A DNA stretch of 39,741 nt from Neisseria polysaccharea ATCC 43768. GTDB taxonomy: Bacteria > Pseudomonadota > Gammaproteobacteria > Burkholderiales > Neisseriaceae. A model generated the notes under the pieces. It was not told the DNA's origin, did no database searches, and saw nothing but the letters and a program-made list of their open reading frames with translations. Location: NCBI GenBank assembly GCA_000176735.1, contig ADBE01000128.1:1-39741 (forward strand). Reading direction: 5' to 3'. The position numbers and the translations under genes are program-made. This document shows, one piece after another, positions 17,130 through 25,255 of the stretch; the stretch's first letter is position 1; every line of letters begins with the position of its first letter.

Positions 17130-17273
17130 TTCAGTTTCCGTAAAAAATTGCAGACAAATAAAAAAGGCAGTCGGAAATGCCTTGTTTCGCTTTAGTATAG
17201 GTACTCGATTTTATCCGATGTTGCCGGATTTGCACAATTTTTTCAGTTTGCCCGAACCGCCGCGCCGCCGCAA

Positions 17274-17318
17274 AAAATGCCGTCTGAAGCCTCGGGCATC
17301 GGCTTCAGACGGCATTTT
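17274..17318. terminator. Uptake-sequence terminator of pyk
   Basis: AAAATGCCGTCTGAAGCC (17274-17291) and GGCTTCAGACGGCATTTT (17301-17318) form a perfect 18-bp stem. On the minus strand it is followed by TTGCGG after the stem's own TTTT. Confidence 0.88.
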
Positions 17319-17332
17319 CCACTCAGGGCGGA

Positions 17333-18805
17333 TTATTTGACGCGCAGCACTTCCAGTGTATTGGTCGAACCGGATTCGCGCATTTGCGAGCCGCTGGTGA
17401 TGATGTACTGGTCGCCGGAATGCAGGATGTTGTGTTCCACCAGCATCGTTTCGACTTCGTTCAACGCCGTGTCGTGGTCGGTGCTGGTTGCCAAAATCAG
17501 CGGGCGCACGCCGCGGTACATCGCCATACGGCGTTGGGCGGAAACGCTCGGGGTCAGCGCGAAAATTGGCAGGGTGATGTTGTGGCGGCTGATTTCAAAG
17601 GCGGTCGAGCCGCTTTCGGTCAGGGCGACAATCGCTTTGGCGTGAACCGCGCGCGCCACGCTGACCGCACCGCCGGCAACCGCCAGGTTGGTGCTGACCG
17701 CTTCGGGATACTCGACCTGTTCGGCAACGCCGTTGAGCGAATCCTGCTCTTTTTCCGCAGCCGCGCAGATAATCGCCATTTGGCTGACGGTTTCAAACGG
17801 ATACGCGCCGACGGCGGTTTCGGCGGAACACATCACCGCATCGGTACCGTCCAATACCGCGTTTGCCACATCGCTGACTTCCGCGCGGGTCGGCACGGGG
17901 TTGGTAATCATCGATTCCATCATTTGCGTCGCCGTAATGCTGAAGCGGCGCAACTCGCGGGCGCGGCGGATCATCCGTTTTTGCAGGGCGGGGACGGCGG
18001 CGTGTCCGACTTCGACCGCCAAGTCGCCGCGCGCAACCATAATGCCGTCGCCGGCAAGGATGATTTCATCAAGGTTTTCAATCGCTTCTACGCGTTCGAT
18101 TTTGGAAACCAAACCGGGGCGCACGGCAGTGCTGCCTTTCATTTCTTCTTCGACTTTGGCGCGCGCGATGTGCAAATCTTCGGCAGATTTCACAAAGCTG
18201 ATGGCGAGGTAGTCGCAACCGATGGCAATCGCGGTTTTCAGGTCGCGGAAGTCTTTTTCGGTCAACGCGCCTGCGGACAGACCGCCGCCGCGTTTGTTGA
18301 TGCCTTTGTTGCTTTTCAGGACGTGGCTGTTTTCCACCCTTGTGATAATCCTGCTGCCTTCGACGGATTCCACGGTCAGGGTCAGCAGGCCGTCGTCCAG
18401 CCACAAGACATCGCCTGCGGCAACATCATCAGGCAGGTCGCGGTAGTCCAAACCGACTGCCTCGCGCGTGCCTTCGCCTTCGAGCGCGGCATCCAGTACC
18501 AGCGTTTCGCCTTTGTTCAATTCGATGCCGCCGCCGGCGATTTTGCCCACGCGGATTTTCGGGCCTTGCAGGTCGGCAATGATGGCGATTTCCTGTCCGG
18601 CGCGTTTTGCCGCCTCGCGCACGATACGGGCGTTTTCCTGATGGAATTCGGGCGTGCCGTGGCTGAAGTTGAAGCGGACGACGTTCAGGCCGCCGACGCG
18701 GATCATATCTTCCAACAGTTTGACGTTGTTGCTGCCCGGCCCAAGGGTGGCGACGATTTTGGTGTTGTGGCTGATGCGGGTCAGATCGCGGCTTGTCTGG
18801 TTCAT
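17333..18805 (-). CDS. pyk: Pyruvate kinase
   Basis: A 490-residue glycolytic enzyme that converts phosphoenolpyruvate and ADP to pyruvate and ATP. Family signatures are in order: TKIVATLGPGSNN near the N terminus; VVRFNFSHGTPEFH; the phosphate-handling lysine in LAISFVKSAEDL; VSKIERVEAIENLDEII; ARGDLAVEVG; and the C-terminal domain with SGSTAFEISRHN. NxPTRAEVSDVANAVLDGTDAVMCSAETA matches the active-site helix. The length is as expected for a bacterial type II enzyme. AAGGA lies 8-9 nt before the start. It is transcribed alone and divergently from an unknown membrane protein. Confidence 0.97.
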   Translation of the reverse strand: MNQTSRDLTRISHNTKIVATLGPGSNNVKLLEDMIRVGGLNVVRFNFSHGTPEFHQENARIVREAAKRAGQEIAIIADLQGPKIRVGKIAGGGIELNKGETLVLDAALEGEGTREAVGLDYRDLPDDVAAGDVLWLDDGLLTLTVESVEGSRIITRVENSHVLKSNKGINKRGGGLSAGALTEKDFRDLKTAIAIGCDYLAISFVKSAEDLHIARAKVEEEMKGSTAVRPGLVSKIERVEAIENLDEIILAGDGIMVARGDLAVEVGHAAVPALQKRMIRRARELRRFSITATQMMESMITNPVPTRAEVSDVANAVLDGTDAVMCSAETAVGAYPFETVSQMAIICAAAEKEQDSLNGVAEQVEYPEAVSTNLAVAGGAVSVARAVHAKAIVALTESGSTAFEISRHNITLPIFALTPSVSAQRRMAMYRGVRPLILATSTDHDTALNEVETMLVEHNILHSGDQYIITSGSQMRESGSTNTLEVLRVK

Positions 18806-19042
18806 ATGAAAGTCCTTTCGGTCTCAATCGGGTGTTTTGCGGTATTTTGTTGCAAAATTACAGAAATTTGGAACCGGTTTGATGTCTATTTGGTGAACGC
18901 GGCGGAATATTCTGTAAAAATATGATTTAAATTAATGGTTTGATATTTTACCTGCAAACCGCCTTTTTTGGTGCAAAATTACACGGTTTTATGACTTAGG
19001 CTAAATTTATTTTTTGTTCGGCGGCTTGCGCGGTCGGGTAAA
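18806..19042. promoter_or_regulatory. Divergent AT-rich promoter region with a 12-bp direct repeat
   Basis: This 237-bp region separates pyk (minus) from the 19043 gene (plus) and is much more AT-rich than its neighbours. TGCAAAATTACA occurs exactly twice in the same orientation (18851-18862 and 18972-18983), one copy nearer each gene. I could not fix a confident -35/-10 pair. Confidence 0.45.
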
Positions 19043-19594
19043 ATGAAAGTTTTGAACGGTTGGTCGGACAGGAAGATGTGGCGGGTTTTGAGTGCTTTGC
19101 CGATAGGCGTGGTGTTTTTTGATTTGATCTACGGTTTTGTGTTGAACGTGTTGCAGGGTTTGGATTTGCAGCGTGCCGTGCCGGATTCGGAAGGCGTGTT
19201 GGCGGTTACGCCCGATATTGCGTTCAACAGTTTGCAGATTGTCGCCAACGGGGGGATGGCGACGGTGGTCTGTTTCGGGTTGGCGGTTGTGTTTCTGCTC
19301 AACCGTTCGGTGCGGCGGCGGCAGGTGTTGGAAATCGGGGTGTTCCGGATGTTGGGGCTGGTGGCGGTATTGGCGTTCAGCGCGCCTTCGCTGTGGGAGT
19401 GGGCGAACGCGCTGCCGCTGCTGCTGAAGGGCGCGGACGTGGTCAATACGGGGAATGCGCGTTATGTGCTGACGGCTTTGTGTATGCCCTTTCCGGCGGT
19501 GTCGTGCGTCATCGGGCTGGTGGGGCGGTTCAGGCTTCAGACGGCATCGGGCAGGGCGGCAAAGTCAGGGGGTACGGGCAAGGCGGACGGATAG
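19043..19594 (+). CDS. Inner-membrane protein of unknown function
   Basis: A 183-residue protein with four predicted membrane segments (about 16-38, 65-86, 102-118 and 143-163). The N-terminal end is basic. Between segments 1 and 2 lies a roughly 30-residue loop (LDLQRAVPDSEGVLAVTPDIAF). The C terminus is a Gly/Lys-rich tail that includes QTAS from an in-frame uptake sequence. I recognise no family motif. The start is uncertain: there is no good ribosome site at 19043, and Met12 is an alternative. A strong uptake-sequence terminator follows. Confidence 0.65.
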   Translation: MKVLNGWSDRKMWRVLSALPIGVVFFDLIYGFVLNVLQGLDLQRAVPDSEGVLAVTPDIAFNSLQIVANGGMATVVCFGLAVVFLLNRSVRRRQVLEIGVFRMLGLVAVLAFSAPSLWEWANALPLLLKGADVVNTGNARYVLTALCMPFPAVSCVIGLVGRFRLQTASGRAAKSGGTGKADG

Positions 19595-19606
19595 GGCGCA
19601 TATTTT

Positions 19607-19643
19607 AAAATGCCGTCTGAAAGGGCTTCAGACGGCATTTTTC
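19607..19643. terminator. Bidirectional uptake-sequence terminator
   Basis: AAAATGCCGTCTGAA (19607-19621) and TTCAGACGGCATTTT (19627-19641) form a perfect stem with T runs on both strands. It serves the plus-strand membrane protein and the convergent small lipoprotein. Confidence 0.9.
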
Positions 19644-19767
19644 AGTGGGTGTGCCGGGTTTCGATACCGGCTTTGATTTCGCCGTAAATCCGGCTGTCGC
19701 CTTGTCCGGACGGGGTGGTGCAGGCGGCAAGGGGCAACAGGGTGCAGATGAGGAGGAGTATTTTCAT
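19642..19767 (-). CDS. Small lipoprotein (41 aa), coupled to the acetyltransferase
   Basis: Reading the minus strand from ATG at 19767 gives 41 codons and TGA at 19644-19642. The N terminus is MKILLLICTLLPLAAC, a complete lipoprotein signal with lipobox LAAC and the lipidated cysteine at 16. The mature peptide is only 26 residues, polar, ending ETRHTH. The ATG overlaps the stop of the upstream gene (ATGA), which indicates translational coupling, and a bidirectional terminator follows directly. The family is unknown. Its size could place it with entericidin-like or other tiny lipoproteins, but no sequence match is claimed. Confidence 0.7.
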   Translation of the reverse strand: MKILLLICTLLPLAACTTPSGQGDSRIYGEIKAGIETRHTH

Positions 19768-20606
19768 TTGGGGTCGCAACGGAAGTGGTAGGCGCAGATT
19801 TCAAAACCGTTTTTGAAATACAGGCGGTGCGCGTCGGCACGGTCGTGGTTGACGTGGACGTTGAGGTGGATTTTGGTTACCCCTGTTTCCGCGCCGATTT
19901 TGCGGACTTCTTCCAAAAGGCGCGAGGCGTAGCCTTTGCGGCGGCTTTGCGGCAGGGTAACGATGTCGTCGATGTGGATGTGGCGGCCGCCGGCGAGGGT
20001 GCAGGCTTCGCGGAAGCCGCAGACGGCGACGGCGTTGTGTTTGCCTTCTTCAAAAATGCCCAGCAGGCGGTAGCCTTGGGGGCGTTGGACTTTGTTGATC
20101 TGTTCGGTAAAGCGGTTGATGTCGGTCAGGGCGGAACGCAAAACGCTCAAGGCTGCAAAGGCGGTGGCGGTGTCGTCCGCGCCGATTTCGCGCAAAACGT
20201 AGGATGCGCCCGAGACGGTCTGTTCCTGTGCTTTCTCGGCGGCGTGTTTTTCTTCGATTGCCTGTGCCAGCAGGACGCGCTCGTCGGTAGGGTCGTTTTG
20301 TCCGCCCTGTTCGCGTTCTTCGAGCAGGGCTTTGCAGTCGATGACGCGCAGGTCGTTGTCGGCGGCAAAGTCCATCAGGAAGCGGAACATCTGGGGGTTG
20401 TCGGTTTCCAGTTTTTTATCGACGGCGACGCAGCGGATGTTGTCCACCAGCATGGGGCGCACCCATTTCGAGTAGGAGAGGCGGTTGTCTTTGGTGAACG
20501 AGGACAGGATGCCGCACAGGCGTTCCGCCCAGTCGCTGGGGCGGAAAATCTTGCCGGAACTCGTTGTGCCGTGGATGACGACTTCGTAGGGGTTGCAGAC
20601 TAACAT
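19764..20606 (-). CDS. DUF3579 domain fused to GNAT-family N-acetyltransferase
   Basis: A 280-residue cytosolic protein with two parts. Residues 1 to about 95 match the DUF3579 pattern (EVVIHGTTSSGKIFRPSDWAERLCGILSSF...KWVRPMLVDNIRCVAVD). Residues about 130-280 form a GNAT domain: VTLPQSRRKGYASRLLEEV is the acetyl-CoA-binding motif A with the RRKGYA loop, and AHRLYFKNGFEI is motif B. A charged Glu/Ala-rich linker (about 95-130) joins them. The substrate is unknown. Its stop codon overlaps the start of a 41-aa lipoprotein. Confidence 0.83.
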   Translation of the reverse strand: MLVCNPYEVVIHGTTSSGKIFRPSDWAERLCGILSSFTKDNRLSYSKWVRPMLVDNIRCVAVDKKLETDNPQMFRFLMDFAADNDLRVIDCKALLEEREQGGQNDPTDERVLLAQAIEEKHAAEKAQEQTVSGASYVLREIGADDTATAFAALSVLRSALTDINRFTEQINKVQRPQGYRLLGIFEEGKHNAVAVCGFREACTLAGGRHIHIDDIVTLPQSRRKGYASRLLEEVRKIGAETGVTKIHLNVHVNHDRADAHRLYFKNGFEICAYHFRCDPK

Positions 20607-20702
20607 GGCGGCTTCCTGAAAAGAAATGTCTGGCGCGATTATACCTTATGCTTATGCGGGCGTGTTTGGATATGCCGTCTGAAAACCGTTTGATGTGCAC
20701 TG

Positions 20703-20745
20703 TTGAAACTTTGCGGCGGCAAATGTGCGATAATACGCGGCGTAT
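20703..20745 (+). promoter_or_regulatory. pyrB promoter with palindrome over the start point
   Basis: An extended -10 (TGC-GATAAT, 20726-20734) lies 20 bp after TTGAAA (20703-20708), which is wider than optimal. A 13-bp palindrome ATACGC-G-GCGTAT (20733-20745) overlaps the end of the -10 and the expected transcription start, a good place for a repressor. Confidence 0.45.
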
Positions 20746-20828
20746 TGCCGCTTTCGGAAACACTCGGGCGGTGTGGACGCATAACCGGATGCCTGCTTGG
20801 CGCGGGTCTTTTACGGAGGAGGGGTGAA

Positions 20829-21749
20829 ATGCCTAATCCGCTATATAAACAGCATGTTATTTCTATTTCTGATTTGACGCGGGAACAGCTCGAGCTGCTG
20901 CTTCAGACGGCATTGAAACTGAAGTCGGAGCCGCACGGCAACCTGTTGGAAGGGAAACTTATCGGTTCGTGCTTCTTTGAACCGTCCACGCGTACGCGCC
21001 TGTCGTTTGAAACGGCGGTACAGCGGCTGGGCGGCAAGGTCATCGGCTTTTCGGACGGCGCGAATACCAGTGCCAAAAAAGGCGAGACGCTTGCCGATAC
21101 CGCCCGCATCATTTCCGGCTACACCGACGCAATCATCCAACGCCATCCCAAAGACGGCGCGGCGCGCGTGGCGGCGGAGTTTTCGCGCGTCCCCGTTATC
21201 AACGCCGGCGACGGCACGAACCAGCACCCCAGTCAGACGCTGCTCGACCTGGTTACCATTTATGAAACGCAGGGACGTTTGGACAAGCTCAAAATCGCCA
21301 TGGCGGGCGACTTGAAATACGGACGTACCGTGCATTCGCTTTGTCAGGCGTTGAAACGCTGGAATTGTGAATTTGCCTTTGTTTCGCCGCCCAGCCTGGC
21401 CATGCCCGACTATATTACCGAAGAGTTGGACGAAGCCGGCTGCCGATACCGTATCCTCGGCAGTTTGGAAGAAGCGGCGGAATGGGCGGATATCCTGTAT
21501 ATGACCCGTGTTCAACGCGAACGTTTCGACGAACAGGAATTTGCCAAAATCCAAGGCAAATTCAATCTCGACGCATCCATGCTTGCCCGCGCCAAACCGA
21601 ACCTGCGCGTGCTGCACCCCCTACCGCGCGTGGACGAAATCCATCCCGATGTCGATGCTACGCCGCATGCCTATTATTTCGAGCAGGCGACTAACGGCGT
21701 TTATGCGCGTATGGCGATATTGTCGCTGGTGTTGAACGAAGAAGTGTGA
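20829..21749 (+). CDS. pyrB: Aspartate carbamoyltransferase catalytic subunit
   Basis: The 306-residue cytosolic enzyme condenses carbamoyl phosphate with aspartate, the committed step of pyrimidine synthesis. The carbamoyl-phosphate-binding signature [13 protein letters not shown] lies near residue 50. [15 protein letters not shown] and the C-terminal HPLPRVDEI are also typical. The start at 20829 is preceded by GGAGGAGGGG and matches the usual length; the open frame upstream is untranslated leader. It ends 9 bp before pyrI, so the two form a pyrBI operon encoding the allosteric dodecamer. Uptake-sequence DNA is embedded near 20903. Confidence 0.97.
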   Translation: MPNPLYKQHVISISDLTREQLELLLQTALKLKSEPHGNLLEGKLIGSCFFEPSTRTRLSFETAVQRLGGKVIGFSDGANTSAKKGETLADTARIISGYTDAIIQRHPKDGAARVAAEFSRVPVINAGDGTNQHPSQTLLDLVTIYETQGRLDKLKIAMAGDLKYGRTVHSLCQALKRWNCEFAFVSPPSLAMPDYITEELDEAGCRYRILGSLEEAAEWADILYMTRVQRERFDEQEFAKIQGKFNLDASMLARAKPNLRVLHPLPRVDEIHPDVDATPHAYYFEQATNGVYARMAILSLVLNEEV

Positions 21750-21758
21750 GGAACCGAT

Positions 21759-22217
21759 ATGGAAACCCCGAAACTCAGTGTCGAAGCCATTGAAAAAGGT
21801 ACGGTTATCGACCATATTCCCGCCGGCAGGGGGCTGACCATCCTGCGCCAGTTCAAACTTTTGCACTACGGCAACGCGGTAACCGTGGGCTTCAACCTGC
21901 CCAGCAAAACCCAAGGCAGCAAAGACATCATCAAAATCAAAGGCGTGTGCTTGGACGACAAAGCCGCCGACCGCCTTGCCCTGTTCGCCCCCGAAGCGGT
22001 GGTCAATACTATCGACAATTTCAAGGTCGTGCAGAAGCGGCATTTGAACCTGCCTGATGAAATCGCCGAAGTGTTCCGCTGCCCGAACCCCAATTGCGCC
22101 AGCCATGGCGAGCCGGTCAAAAGCCGGTTTTATGTTAAAAAACACAACGGGCAGACGCGGCTGAAATGCCATTACTGCGAAAAAACCTACAGCAGGGATT
22201 CGGTGGCGGAAGCCTGA
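21759..22217 (+). CDS. pyrI: Aspartate carbamoyltransferase regulatory subunit
   Basis: The 152-residue regulatory subunit binds ATP and CTP/UTP and tunes PyrB activity. The N-terminal nucleotide-binding domain begins [19 protein letters not shown]. The C-terminal zinc domain has cysteines at 108, 113, 137 and 140 in the C-x4-C-x23-C-x2-C arrangement that contacts the catalytic chain. The length equals that of the enterobacterial subunit. It lies 9 bp after pyrB. Confidence 0.97.
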   Translation: METPKLSVEAIEKGTVIDHIPAGRGLTILRQFKLLHYGNAVTVGFNLPSKTQGSKDIIKIKGVCLDDKAADRLALFAPEAVVNTIDNFKVVQKRHLNLPDEIAEVFRCPNPNCASHGEPVKSRFYVKKHNGQTRLKCHYCEKTYSRDSVAEA

Positions 22218-22281
22218 CGGATTCCCTTAAACCGAGTGGGCGGCATTTCGTCTGACGCCTGTTTTGCCAATCTGAAATGGA

Positions 22282-22947
22282 ATGATGATGCACGCTTCTG
22301 TCCAAAGCCGTTTCGCACCGATACTTTATGTTTTGATTTTCTTTGCCGGTTTTTTGACCGCGCAAATCTGGTTCAATCAGAAAGCCTATACTGAAGAGCT
22401 GCCTCCGCTTCTGTCCGCATTGTCCGCTGTCGCGCTGGTGTGGCTGGCGTGGGCGTTCGTGTCGGCGCGTTCAAAGGCTAAGGCGGAAAAGTTCTACCGC
22501 GAAAAAATGATACAGAACGAAAGCATACACCCCGTCCTGCACGCTTCTTTGCAACACTTGGAACACAAGCCGCAAATGCTCGCCCTGCTGGTCAAAAACC
22601 ACGGCAAAGGGATGGCGGAGCAGGTCAGGTTCAAGGCAGAAGTGCTGCCCGACGACGAAGACGCGCGCACGATTGCCGCCGAGTTGGCAAAAATGGATAT
22701 GTTCGCATTGGGGACGGACGCGGTCGCCTCGGGCGAAACCTACGGGCGCGTGTTCGCCGATATTTTCGAGTTGTCGGCGGCTTTGGAAGGGCGCGCGTTC
22801 AAAGGGATGCTGAAACTGACGGCGGAATATAAAAACATCTTCGGCGATGCCTGCCGTTCGGAAACGGCGTTGGATTTGGGCGCGCTCAATCAGGCGTTGA
22901 GGGAAATTTCAAAAATGCCGGAAAAGTCCAAACGGATATTTTATTGA
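22282..22947 (+). CDS. Two-segment inner-membrane protein of unknown function
   Basis: A protein of up to 221 residues. Two hydrophobic segments (about 11-30 and 42-61) form an N-terminal hairpin, followed by a basic stretch (SARSKAKAEKFYREKM) and a soluble domain of about 150 residues, presumably cytoplasmic. Three consecutive ATG codons (22282, 22285, 22288) offer starts; the weak TGGA site best fits 22288. It lies 65 bp after pyrI and could be co-transcribed, though nothing links it to pyrimidine synthesis. I do not recognise the family. Confidence 0.72.
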   Translation: MMMHASVQSRFAPILYVLIFFAGFLTAQIWFNQKAYTEELPPLLSALSAVALVWLAWAFVSARSKAKAEKFYREKMIQNESIHPVLHASLQHLEHKPQMLALLVKNHGKGMAEQVRFKAEVLPDDEDARTIAAELAKMDMFALGTDAVASGETYGRVFADIFELSAALEGRAFKGMLKLTAEYKNIFGDACRSETALDLGALNQALREISKMPEKSKRIFY

Positions 22948-23002
22948 AGGTGTCCCGATGTATGGGGTGCGCACCGGCGGCGCGGCGGCTTTTTCCGGCA
23001 AC

Positions 23003-23036
23003 AATGCCGTCTGAAGGCTTCAGACGGCATTTTTTC
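23003..23036 (+). terminator. Uptake-sequence terminator
   Basis: AATGCCGTCTGAAG (23003-23016) and CTTCAGACGGCATT (23018-23031) are nearly contiguous inverted copies followed by TTTTT. Confidence 0.88.
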
Positions 23037-23216
23037 AGGGGGCGGCGGCAAAGCGGCAAGATTGGGTTTGGATACTCGGTTGCTTCCATTTGGCTGCAAG
23101 GGAAATAGCCGCTTGTTTCCGTTCGGGCGGAAACCGGTTCCATCAGATAAAAGGCATTTTGTCCGTCTAATTAAAGTTGTGCATCAACGGAATATGGAAA
23201 CGCAGCCTCAATAAAA

Positions 23217-23245
23217 AATGCCGTCTGAAGCCTTCAGACGGCATT
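23217..23245. terminator. Uptake-sequence terminator of the LysM gene
   Basis: AATGCCGTCTGAAG (23217-23230) and CTTCAGACGGCATT (23232-23245) form the stem. On the minus strand it is followed by TTTTAT, appropriate for the LysM gene that ends at 23258. Confidence 0.88.
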
Positions 23246-23257
23246 GTTGCCGAGGGG

Positions 23258-24481
23258 TTATTGGAAAGGGTCGGAATCGACGCGGGCGTGACCCTGATCC
23301 GGCATATTGTCTAAATCCCGTCCCGGATTGGCGGCGGTGTCGCCTTCGGAAATATCGGAGATGTTTTCCAAAATAATGGCGTAAGCCAAGTTCGGCGCAG
23401 TGTGGTAAACCATTGCCAAACCCACTTCTTCGGCGGGTGTCGAAATCAGTTCGACGGTATCCCTGCTTTTTGGTTCTTCCGCCAAATTGTTGGAGAGGTT
23501 GACCTGCAGCGTTTTCTTGCGTTTGTAGAGGCTTATTACCGCGCCTTTGTCCAATCCGTCCGCCTCGCCTTTGTCTATCGTAATGGTTTTGAACTGTCCG
23601 CCGACCCCGGCGCCTTCAAACACGGAAACGATTTTCGCCTGAATCGGGCGGGACGGCTCGTGCGGCACCATATTGAAGCGGTCGGTGTCTTCCGGCATTT
23701 TCATCAGGTAATCGCCCTGCTGTATTTCGGAAATGGCGGTTTCGACCACCAGCGGCTGTATCGAACGGGTACGCAGCGGGGTAATCAGAGGATGGGTGCG
23801 GCTGTAGTATTCGTTGTCTTTCAACCGTTCTTCAGCCTGTTTCGATCGTTGTCCGAGGGCGGAGTCGGTATAGTCGAGGGAGCGTACGATGCCGCTGAAT
23901 GCGACTTCTTGTCCGAGGAATCTGCCCGTATCCGGATCGGTGATGTTTTTATTGATGCGGTAGGTCAGGTAGCGGCCCGGTTCTTTCAGGCCTTTGGTGT
24001 AAACCCGGGTGCCTTTGGTGTACAGCAGCCTGCCTTCCGGACCCGAAACCAGGCGCGGCGCGGCAGCGGTTTCTTTGCGGGAAACGATTTGCGGGTGCTG
24101 CATAAAGATGCGGTAGAAGTTGACATTGACGGCAGGGATGCCGTATCCGGACACTTCCTTATCCGGACTCATTTTGACGACGGGGATGCCGTCTGTCTGT
24201 TCCAGGCTGAGGCGCGGTTCGCCGTTAATGTAGTGCAACACCAATACCTGGCCCGGATAAATCAGGTCGGGATTGTGGATTCGGCTGCGGTTCGCGCCCC
24301 ACAGGCGGCCCCATTGCCACGGGCTGTACAGGTATTTGCCCGAAATGCCCCACAGGGTGTCGCCCTGTTTGACTGTGTAGCGTTGCGGCGCGTTCGGGCG
24401 TACCTTCAGATTTGCCGCCAAAGTTTGTGTTGAGAATGCCATACCTGCCGCGCAGAGCAGGGTTATAATACGACGTTGCAT
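23258..24481 (-). CDS. Secreted LysM-domain peptidoglycan-binding protein
   Basis: A 407-residue envelope protein. A signal peptide (1-23, ending TLAA) is followed by one LysM domain (about 34-84: YTVKQGDTLWGISGKYL...NPDLIYPGQVLVL), which binds peptidoglycan. The remaining 320 residues are beta-rich without a catalytic motif that I recognise. The start at 24481 is preceded by GGGGAACGG and begins the signal peptide; a longer frame would prefix 31 unlikely residues. The gene is divergent from def. In many proteobacteria a LysM protein occupies the same position beside def/fmt, suggesting an ancestral arrangement. Confidence 0.9.
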   Translation of the reverse strand: MQRRIITLLCAAGMAFSTQTLAANLKVRPNAPQRYTVKQGDTLWGISGKYLYSPWQWGRLWGANRSRIHNPDLIYPGQVLVLHYINGEPRLSLEQTDGIPVVKMSPDKEVSGYGIPAVNVNFYRIFMQHPQIVSRKETAAAPRLVSGPEGRLLYTKGTRVYTKGLKEPGRYLTYRINKNITDPDTGRFLGQEVAFSGIVRSLDYTDSALGQRSKQAEERLKDNEYYSRTHPLITPLRTRSIQPLVVETAISEIQQGDYLMKMPEDTDRFNMVPHEPSRPIQAKIVSVFEGAGVGGQFKTITIDKGEADGLDKGAVISLYKRKKTLQVNLSNNLAEEPKSRDTVELISTPAEEVGLAMVYHTAPNLAYAIILENISDISEGDTAANPGRDLDNMPDQGHARVDSDPFQ

Positions 24482-24665
24482 AACCGTTCCCCTTATCTGA
24501 TAAATTTCGGTTTGTCTTGCCTGATTGGGTTGGAAAAAGCGGCGGCGGTCTTTTTGGGACGTGCCGCATGACAATAAATGTTTCGCATTTTAACATCGAA
24601 TTATCCGCACCATCACGGTAATTATGAAAAACAGGCGGCGTATCCGCCGAAGGAAAGAGAAAATT

Positions 24666-25169
24666 ATGGCTTTACTGAATATCCTCCAATATCCCGACGA
24701 GCGTCTGCACACGGTGGCAAAGCCTGTCGAACAAGTTGACGGGCGCGTCCGGAAGCTGGTTGCCGATATGTTTGAAACGATGTACGAGGCGCGCGGCATC
24801 GGGCTGGCGGCGACGCAGGTCGATGTGCACGAGCGCGTGGTCGTGATGGATTTGACCGAAGACCGCAGCGAACCGCGCGTGTTCATCAACCCCGTCATCG
24901 TTGAAAAAGACGGCGAAACCACTTACGAAGAGGGCTGCCTGTCCGTGCCGGGCATTTACGACACCGTAACCCGCGCCGAACGCGTCAAGGTCGAGGCTTT
25001 GAACGAAAAAGGCGAAAAGTTCACGCTGGAGGCGGACGGCTTGCTGGCGATTTGCGTGCAGCACGAGTTGGATCACCTGATGGGCATCGTGTTTGTCGAA
25101 CGCCTGTCGCAGCTCAAGCAGGGACGCATCAAAACCAAGCTGAAAAAACGTCAGAAACATACGATTTGA
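24666..25169 (+). CDS. def: Peptide deformylase
   Basis: The 167-residue metalloenzyme removes the N-formyl group from nascent proteins. All three active-site motifs are present: GIGLAATQ (motif 1), EGCLS with the metal-binding Cys at 91 (motif 2), and HELDH with metal-binding His133 and His137 and catalytic Glu134 (motif 3). The start at 24666 gives the usual length; a 42-bp upstream extension encodes an Arg/Lys-rich stretch and overlaps the AAGGAAAGAG ribosome site. It is the first gene of def-fmt-rsmB-DUF4390-ntrY-ntrX. Confidence 0.97.
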   Translation: MALLNILQYPDERLHTVAKPVEQVDGRVRKLVADMFETMYEARGIGLAATQVDVHERVVVMDLTEDRSEPRVFINPVIVEKDGETTYEEGCLSVPGIYDTVTRAERVKVEALNEKGEKFTLEADGLLAICVQHELDHLMGIVFVERLSQLKQGRIKTKLKKRQKHTI

Positions 25170-25177
25170 CCCTTTTG

Positions 25178-25217
25178 CCGTGCCGTCTGAACGCTGCAAA
25201 GTTTTCAGACGGCACGG
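25178..25217 (+). terminator. Extended uptake-sequence hairpin between def and fmt
   Basis: CCGTGCCGTCTGAA (25178-25191) and TTCAGACGGCACGG (25204-25217) form a 14-bp stem. The following TCTTGT is a poor T run, so some read-through into fmt is likely. Confidence 0.55.
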
Positions 25218-25255
25218 TCTTGTCCGACAATTTTACGCACACGCAGGAACACGCT

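Larger units (their letters stand above)
22948..23257. other. Intergenic region between convergent genes (310 bp)
   Basis: No gene seen. It holds an uptake-sequence terminator for each flanking gene (23003-23036 and 23217-23245). The roughly 180 bp between them has no promoter or repeat that I can support. Confidence 0.7.

Noticed and set aside
17384-18925. 513-codon open frame on the plus strand opposite pyk
   Set aside because: It is antisense to a fully conserved pyruvate kinase. Its composition (many Phe, Gly, Asp, Gln, His) is the usual shadow of GC-rich codons, and it has no domain motif.
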